In this document: positions 6,044 to 9,624 of the stretch, one piece after another
How the letters are laid out: every line of letters begins with the position of its first letter
Position numbering within the stretch: the stretch's first letter is position 1
From: Bacteroidales bacterium
Lineage (GTDB): Bacteria; Bacteroidota; Bacteroidia; Bacteroidales; F082
NCBI GenBank assembly: GCA_017508895.1
Contig: JAFWRA010000034.1
Span: forward strand, 1 to 9,624
Direction of reading: 5' to 3'
DNA: 9,624 nt
Translations under genes and position numbers: made by a program
Notes under the pieces: model-generated
Database searches by the model: none
What the model was told of the DNA's origin: nothing
What the model saw: the letters and a program-made list of their open reading frames with translations, nothing else

Positions 6044-9000
6044 TTATATTTTAATCACTTTCTGCATAACGGAACTAGTTGAAGTGCTTACTTTCACCAA
6101 ATAGACACCGCTTTGCAGGCTATTCAAATCAAGGTTCACCGCACCGTCTTTTGCTGATTTTTCCATCAGGCATTGGCCGACAAGGTTATATATACTGACT
6201 ATGGTCATGTTTTCAGCTTCAATGGTCAGCAGACCCGATGTGGGATTGGGATAAAGGCCGACCATTCCCACGTTTTCACCGACCGATAAGTTGGAGAACC
6301 TGACAAAGTCTTCACCATTTTCGGTGAGTGCAAACTCTGACAAACACTCAGGATAAATGGCTTGCACCTGAAAAACCATGTCATACATGTCTATCGGACA
6401 AGATTCTTCCCAAGCATTACTCATAACCGCTATATGCAACGTATCATGCGCAATCATGTCGATACGTGTAAGCTCATAACCATCAGGAACACGGTCTTCA
6501 GGAACCTCCCATGTAACATGCATAGTATTCAAATCGTCCAACTCGCCAGCCAAATTAACGGGTGCCGAGCAAGGTAAGACGGGCGGTTCGGCTGTAGTGA
6601 CACAGGCTTCGTTGGAGACCTCTTGGAAGTCGGTGCCATGGGCGACGACTTGATAGCAGTAAGTGTTCCCTATCTCTATGTTTTGGTCCTCAAAAACGGT
6701 CTCAGTGGCTTCGCCAATCTTCACGCCATCGCGCATAATGTCATAGGAAGTGGCCTGATAGGCGACCCTCCATTGCAAGTTAACCGCAGTGGATTCGTCG
6801 TTCAGCACGGCTTGCAGGTAGCGCGGGGCGTTGCTCCAGTCCACCTCTACAAAGAACCTGTCAGCATTGAAACGGTCGTTGGCATAAGCTGAGTTGCAGT
6901 CGATATCGCGGTAATATGCGGTCACTGCATATTGATAGGTCGTACCAACGGCAGCTGTGTTGTCCTTATATGAGAGTGTACTCGCATTCAAATTCTTGAT
7001 ACGCTTGAACGGGGTGTCATCGGTCTTACGATAAACGACATAACCTGTCACGTTTTCGTTTTCAGCAGCTGACCAGTTCAATTGCACTTTGTTATTGGTG
7101 GTGTAGGTGTAATAGAGGTCGACAGGAGGCTCGCAGCCCGTGCCCGAGGTGGCGCAATACTCGTTGGAGTTGGCCGTCTCACCGCCAGTGCAGAGCGCGG
7201 TCACATAGTAGCAATGTCCACCAATGTCAGTGTTTTCGTCAATATATTGAAGCTCGTGCGCCATGTTGAAGAGGAAGCCATCGCGATAGATGTTGTAGCC
7301 AAACTCAGGGGCATGGTCCGAATCCCAAGTGAGGATGATGTTTCTGTCGTTTTCGGGGTCGACGGTGGCCTTGAGGTTATAAGGTGCCTCGCAGGTGTTC
7401 TCGTTGCCGCAGCTGTTGTTCAAAGTGCGTAAGATACCGGCTTCCAATCCCGATGAAGGGCCTTCATACTGATAGACGATTTGGTTTTCGGCGTCTCTGA
7501 TCTTGAACGACAAGTTGCTGATGTTGGAATTGGGCTCCACCCAATAGAGGTTGTTGTTGCCCAAGGCCATCTGGAAGGTCTGCATGCTGGCCGTGGCCTG
7601 TGTGGTGGTCAGGAAGTCGATGTAGGAACCGGCAGCATTCTGCACGGTGATGCCACCGCCGTCCCAGCCTTGGAAGCTTGACGAGGTCATGATGACTTTC
7701 CAGTCGCAATATGGTCCAAACACGCCTTTGACATGTGTGGTTCGGCCATAGTTATTGCCGCTGACGGCCAGCACCGTGTAGTCAAACTGATCGAAGAAAG
7801 GCACCTCGTCGTCGTAAGTCATGGCTTGGCCAGGGGCGACATTGGTGAGTTCTTGGACGATAAAGCCATTGCGTTTGACGATGATCTTGTCAATATTGGT
7901 CAAGGTCTCCCCTGCCTCGGTCTCAGTAGGGTTGGTCCAGCTGAGGTGGCCGATACGCGAGACGTCGCTGTCGATGCTCACACTGAAGTTTTCTGGAGCC
8001 TTGGGCATCTGGTTATAGATATAGTCGGGAACGAAGTCGTAAACGATGGCTTGGCTTCCCGAGAATTCAAAGTTCTCTCCGTCGATCATGAGGAAACCAC
8101 CACCTGATCCACCCCAGCCGTAGTTGAAGTTGAACAAGTCGTCTTCATCGTAGCCGTCGCAAATGAAAGCGTGACCGCCGTCTTCGCCTTGGCCAGAGTA
8201 ATACAGCGGGATGTGCTGGTCGATATAGGTCTTCAGCAAGGCAATCCAGTTGTCGTAGGAACCGCTTCTGCCGAGATAAGTGGCGTGGTCGGAATACGAG
8301 AAGTAATTGCTGATAGCCACAGGCACGTCAGGAGAATAGGCACCGCTGCCGCTGGGCTCATACATCATGTCGACCGAGACGCCGCAGTGGTACATCAGGG
8401 TGGCCACAGCCACCTTTTGTTCTTGAGTGGAGCCGTAGTTGTAATTGTCAATCATGTTGTCCCAGTCATAGGTGGTGGCACCGAAATTGGCGTATTGCTC
8501 ACCATAACCCATGGCCACATAGCTGTGCTCTCCAGTGCCTTGCACAGGCCACTCCCAGTATTTCATGATCTGGGCCATAGCCGTAGCCACACAGCCCGTC
8601 GGGCAGCCACCGGGAGCGTACATATTGAAAGGTGAGTCTTGGTTCCAACGTTGCTGAACCAACGGTTCCACTACCACCTGTCTACGGTCAGGATGCATCT
8701 TACCATAGGCATCCAGGTTTTTCCATCGGCAGAGTATGTCACTCGGAACGGGTCGACCCAGCTGCACGGTCTTCTCGATATCGTTCGAGAGCTCGCCCAA
8801 CATGAAGCGCAAGCCGTCGGGAGCGTTATCATAGTCAAATTGGCCTTGATCGGAATAACCGAGGATGGGAGAATAGCTGTCGTCGGCAGCCACAACGACA
8901 TAACCGCCAGCGAAATTAAAGACATAGGCCGTGGCCATGCCGTTAGTCGCGCGGAAGGTATAAGCCAAGTCCAGCGCGTTGACAGCAGTCTTGGCGAACA

Positions 9001-9121
9001 TGGCCTTGTGCTGGATAAAGTTAAGGCCTAGACGTTGTGCGGTACTGATTTCAACAGGCTTGGCTTGAAGCGTGGTCATGCCTAACATCAAGGCAAGGAT
9101 TACAAGTAGATTTCGTTTCAT
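6044..9121 (-). CDS. C10 family cysteine peptidase with four trailing Fn3-like domains and T9SS sorting tail (1025 aa)
   Basis: Largest of the four paralogues. Residues 1-20 are a signal peptide (MKRN, hydrophobic core, cut after TLQA before KPVE). The propeptide, about 21-150, has YVVVAADDSYSPILGYS. The catalytic domain, about 152-365, has Cys177 (PTGCVATAM) and His317 (DGGHAFICDGY). The loop before the catalytic Cys lacks the GGPGG segment and is 7 residues shorter than in the sisters. The NWGW motif reads FNYGWGG (332-338), with Tyr334 replacing the first Trp. The Asn and second Trp remain, so activity is plausible. Downstream are an Fn3-like domain about 375-467, the unnamed module 472-572 (Cys472, FQGWDGG, Cys571), Fn3-like domains about 579-657, 665-745, 765-842 and 853-930, and a T9SS tail about 955-1025 (GLYPNPTSGLLTIEAE, ending QKVIKI). 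The last two Fn3-like domains are absent from the sisters. It is probably first in a two-gene operon with the 757-aa copy. Start is set by the signal peptide; no Shine-Dalgarno is seen. Confidence 0.94.
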   Translation of the reverse strand: MKRNLLVILALMLGMTTLQAKPVEISTAQRLGLNFIQHKAMFAKTAVNALDLAYTFRATNGMATAYVFNFAGGYVVVAADDSYSPILGYSDQGQFDYDNAPDGLRFMLGELSNDIEKTVQLGRPVPSDILCRWKNLDAYGKMHPDRRQVVVEPLVQQRWNQDSPFNMYAPGGCPTGCVATAMAQIMKYWEWPVQGTGEHSYVAMGYGEQYANFGATTYDWDNMIDNYNYGSTQEQKVAVATLMYHCGVSVDMMYEPSGSGAYSPDVPVAISNYFSYSDHATYLGRSGSYDNWIALLKTYIDQHIPLYYSGQGEDGGHAFICDGYDEDDLFNFNYGWGGSGGGFLMIDGENFEFSGSQAIVYDFVPDYIYNQMPKAPENFSVSIDSDVSRIGHLSWTNPTETEAGETLTNIDKIIVKRNGFIVQELTNVAPGQAMTYDDEVPFFDQFDYTVLAVSGNNYGRTTHVKGVFGPYCDWKVIMTSSSFQGWDGGGITVQNAAGSYIDFLTTTQATASMQTFQMALGNNNLYWVEPNSNISNLSFKIRDAENQIVYQYEGPSSGLEAGILRTLNNSCGNENTCEAPYNLKATVDPENDRNIILTWDSDHAPEFGYNIYRDGFLFNMAHELQYIDENTDIGGHCYYVTALCTGGETANSNEYCATSGTGCEPPVDLYYTYTTNNKVQLNWSAAENENVTGYVVYRKTDDTPFKRIKNLNASTLSYKDNTAAVGTTYQYAVTAYYRDIDCNSAYANDRFNADRFFVEVDWSNAPRYLQAVLNDESTAVNLQWRVAYQATSYDIMRDGVKIGEATETVFEDQNIEIGNTYCYQVVAHGTDFQEVSNEACVTTAEPPVLPCSAPVNLAGELDDLNTMHVTWEVPEDRVPDGYELTRIDMIAHDTLHIAVMSNAWEESCPIDMYDMVFQVQAIYPECLSEFALTENGEDFVRFSNLSVGENVGMVGLYPNPTSGLLTIEAENMTIVSIYNLVGQCLMEKSAKDGAVNLDLNSLQSGVYLVKVSTSTSSVMQKVIKI

Positions 9122-9159
9122 AGTCTATGATTTTTGTGCATTAATTCAATTTAGAGCGG

Positions 9160-9167
9160 CAAATATA
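9160..9167 (-). promoter_or_regulatory. Bacteroidota-type -7 promoter element for the C10 gene at 6044-9121
   Basis: The minus strand reads TATATTTG, 7 nt after the stop of the preceding gene and 38 nt before the ATG. As at the sister genes, it is followed by a GCCGCT-type leader. No clear -33 element is seen; the upstream half of this promoter would lie inside the end of the preceding gene. Confidence 0.55.
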
Positions 9168-9174
9168 AACATTT

Positions 9175-9624
9175 TCAGGTTTTCTGTTCTTTTTTCTTTG
9201 CCGCAGGGAACAAAATATTGTTCAAAATGAGGCGATAACCTGGTGAGTTGGGATACATGTCGAGTTCGGTGGGCGGGTCACCTACGATGTGCTGGTAGTC
9301 TTCGGGGTCGTGGCCGCCGAGGAAGGTCCAGAAACCATTGCCGAAGTTACCATGGATGTAACGGTCTTCGTTCAAGGCTGCGTTATCGCCCAATACGACT
9401 ACCGATGGCTTGACCGTGGCCTTGTTGAAGGCCGTAGTCTGACCCATGAAGCCTTTCACCAGACGTTCGTGGCATTGCGTGAGCATGGTCGGCACAGGAT
9501 CCCACTTGGCCGAAAAGTCGAAGAGAAGGAAATAGTCGTTCTCTTCCCTCACCCGCTGCATGCGGCCTTGGGTGACGTCGATGTTCGAGATCTCATATTC
9601 CTGTGGGTTGGTCGACACCTTGAA
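9175..9624 (-). CDS. C-terminal part of a conserved Bacteroidota protein commonly annotated 'asparagine synthetase B'; 5' end outside the window
   Basis: The frame is open from the window edge to the TGA at 9177-9175 (149 residues). I recognise it from recalled Flavobacteria/Bacteroides homologues of roughly 400 residues, with matching landmarks: EISNIDVTQ, DFSAKWDPVPTMLTQ, KGFMGQTTAF, YIHGNFGNGFWTFLGGHD, PEDYQHIVGDPPTEL and the basic end LFPAAKKKEQKT. Databases often label this family asparagine synthetase B. No motif of a class II glutamine amidotransferase or AMP-forming synthetase is visible in this part, so I would not infer asparagine synthesis. A GTG at 9618 could be read as a start, but the frame stays open upstream (Phe-Lys) and the family is much longer, so it is internal. 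No terminator follows; the promoter of the next gene starts within 10 nt, so some read-through is possible. No functional link with the peptidases is evident. Confidence 0.65.
   Translation of the reverse strand, partial: FKVSTNPQEYEISNIDVTQGRMQRVREENDYFLLFDFSAKWDPVPTMLTQCHERLVKGFMGQTTAFNKATVKPSVVVLGDNAALNEDRYIHGNFGNGFWTFLGGHDPEDYQHIVGDPPTELDMYPNSPGYRLILNNILFPAAKKKEQKT

Noticed and set aside
6009..6046. AT-rich imperfect palindrome between the 1025-aa and 757-aa genes as a terminator
   Set aside because: The possible stem contains almost only A-T pairs, is imperfect and has no following T-run; it would be too weak for intrinsic termination.
8108..8125. Trp-to-Tyr change in the 1025-aa copy as a sign of a dead enzyme or pseudogene
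   Set aside because: The catalytic Cys, His and Asn are all present, the frame is intact over 1025 codons, and signal peptide and sorting tail are kept. Altered specificity is a simpler reading.
9616..9618. GTG as a possible start codon of the gene ending at 9175
   Set aside because: The frame continues open to the window edge, and the encoded part aligns with the C-terminal region of a much longer family, so this codon is an internal Val.
1..9624. Mobile element, CRISPR array, tRNA, rRNA or phage signature
   Set aside because: No transposase, terminal inverted repeats, regularly spaced repeats or tRNA-like cloverleaf was seen. The only large repeated sequences are the paralogous peptidase genes themselves.

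Overview
The window looks like a chromosomal segment of a Bacteroidales-type bacterium (phylum Bacteroidota); the genus cannot be decided. Three signs support this. The three complete large proteins end in a type IX secretion system (T9SS) C-terminal sorting domain. Three of the genes have a TATATTTG element upstream that fits the Bacteroidota -7 promoter consensus TAnnTTTG. Most start codons lack a Shine-Dalgarno sequence. All genes lie on the minus strand, so transcription runs from high to low coordinates.

Layout in transcription order: (1) 9175-9624, the C-terminal end of a conserved Bacteroidota protein usually annotated 'asparagine synthetase B'; its start lies outside the window. (2) 6044-9121, a 1025-aa C10 peptidase. 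(3) 3735-6008, a 757-aa C10 peptidase, 35 nt after gene 2 and probably co-transcribed with it. (4) 1082-3637, an 851-aa C10 peptidase with its own promoter, behind a clear intrinsic terminator. (5) 1-992, the N-terminal 330 residues of a fourth C10 peptidase, cut by the window edge just after the catalytic His. Gaps between genes are 35 to 97 nt, and no stretch over 300 nt lacks a gene.

The four peptidases belong to the streptopain (SpeB)/PrtT group, MEROPS family C10. Each has a 20-residue signal peptide, a Spi_C10-like propeptide and a papain-fold catalytic domain with the Cys (GCVATA) and His (GGHA) motifs. The three complete ones continue into an Fn3-like domain, a shared module of about 100 residues that I cannot name, one to four further Fn3-like domains, and a T9SS tail. 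They are probably zymogens exported by Sec and then moved across the outer membrane by T9SS, to be anchored at the surface or released as proteases that digest protein in the surroundings.

No T9SS machinery, separate inhibitor, mobile element, CRISPR array or RNA gene is visible. The most interesting points are the tandem expansion with diverging tails, a covarying cysteine pair near the active site, active-site changes in the 1025-aa copy, the unnamed shared module, and the near-identical promoter/leader blocks on three of the four copies.
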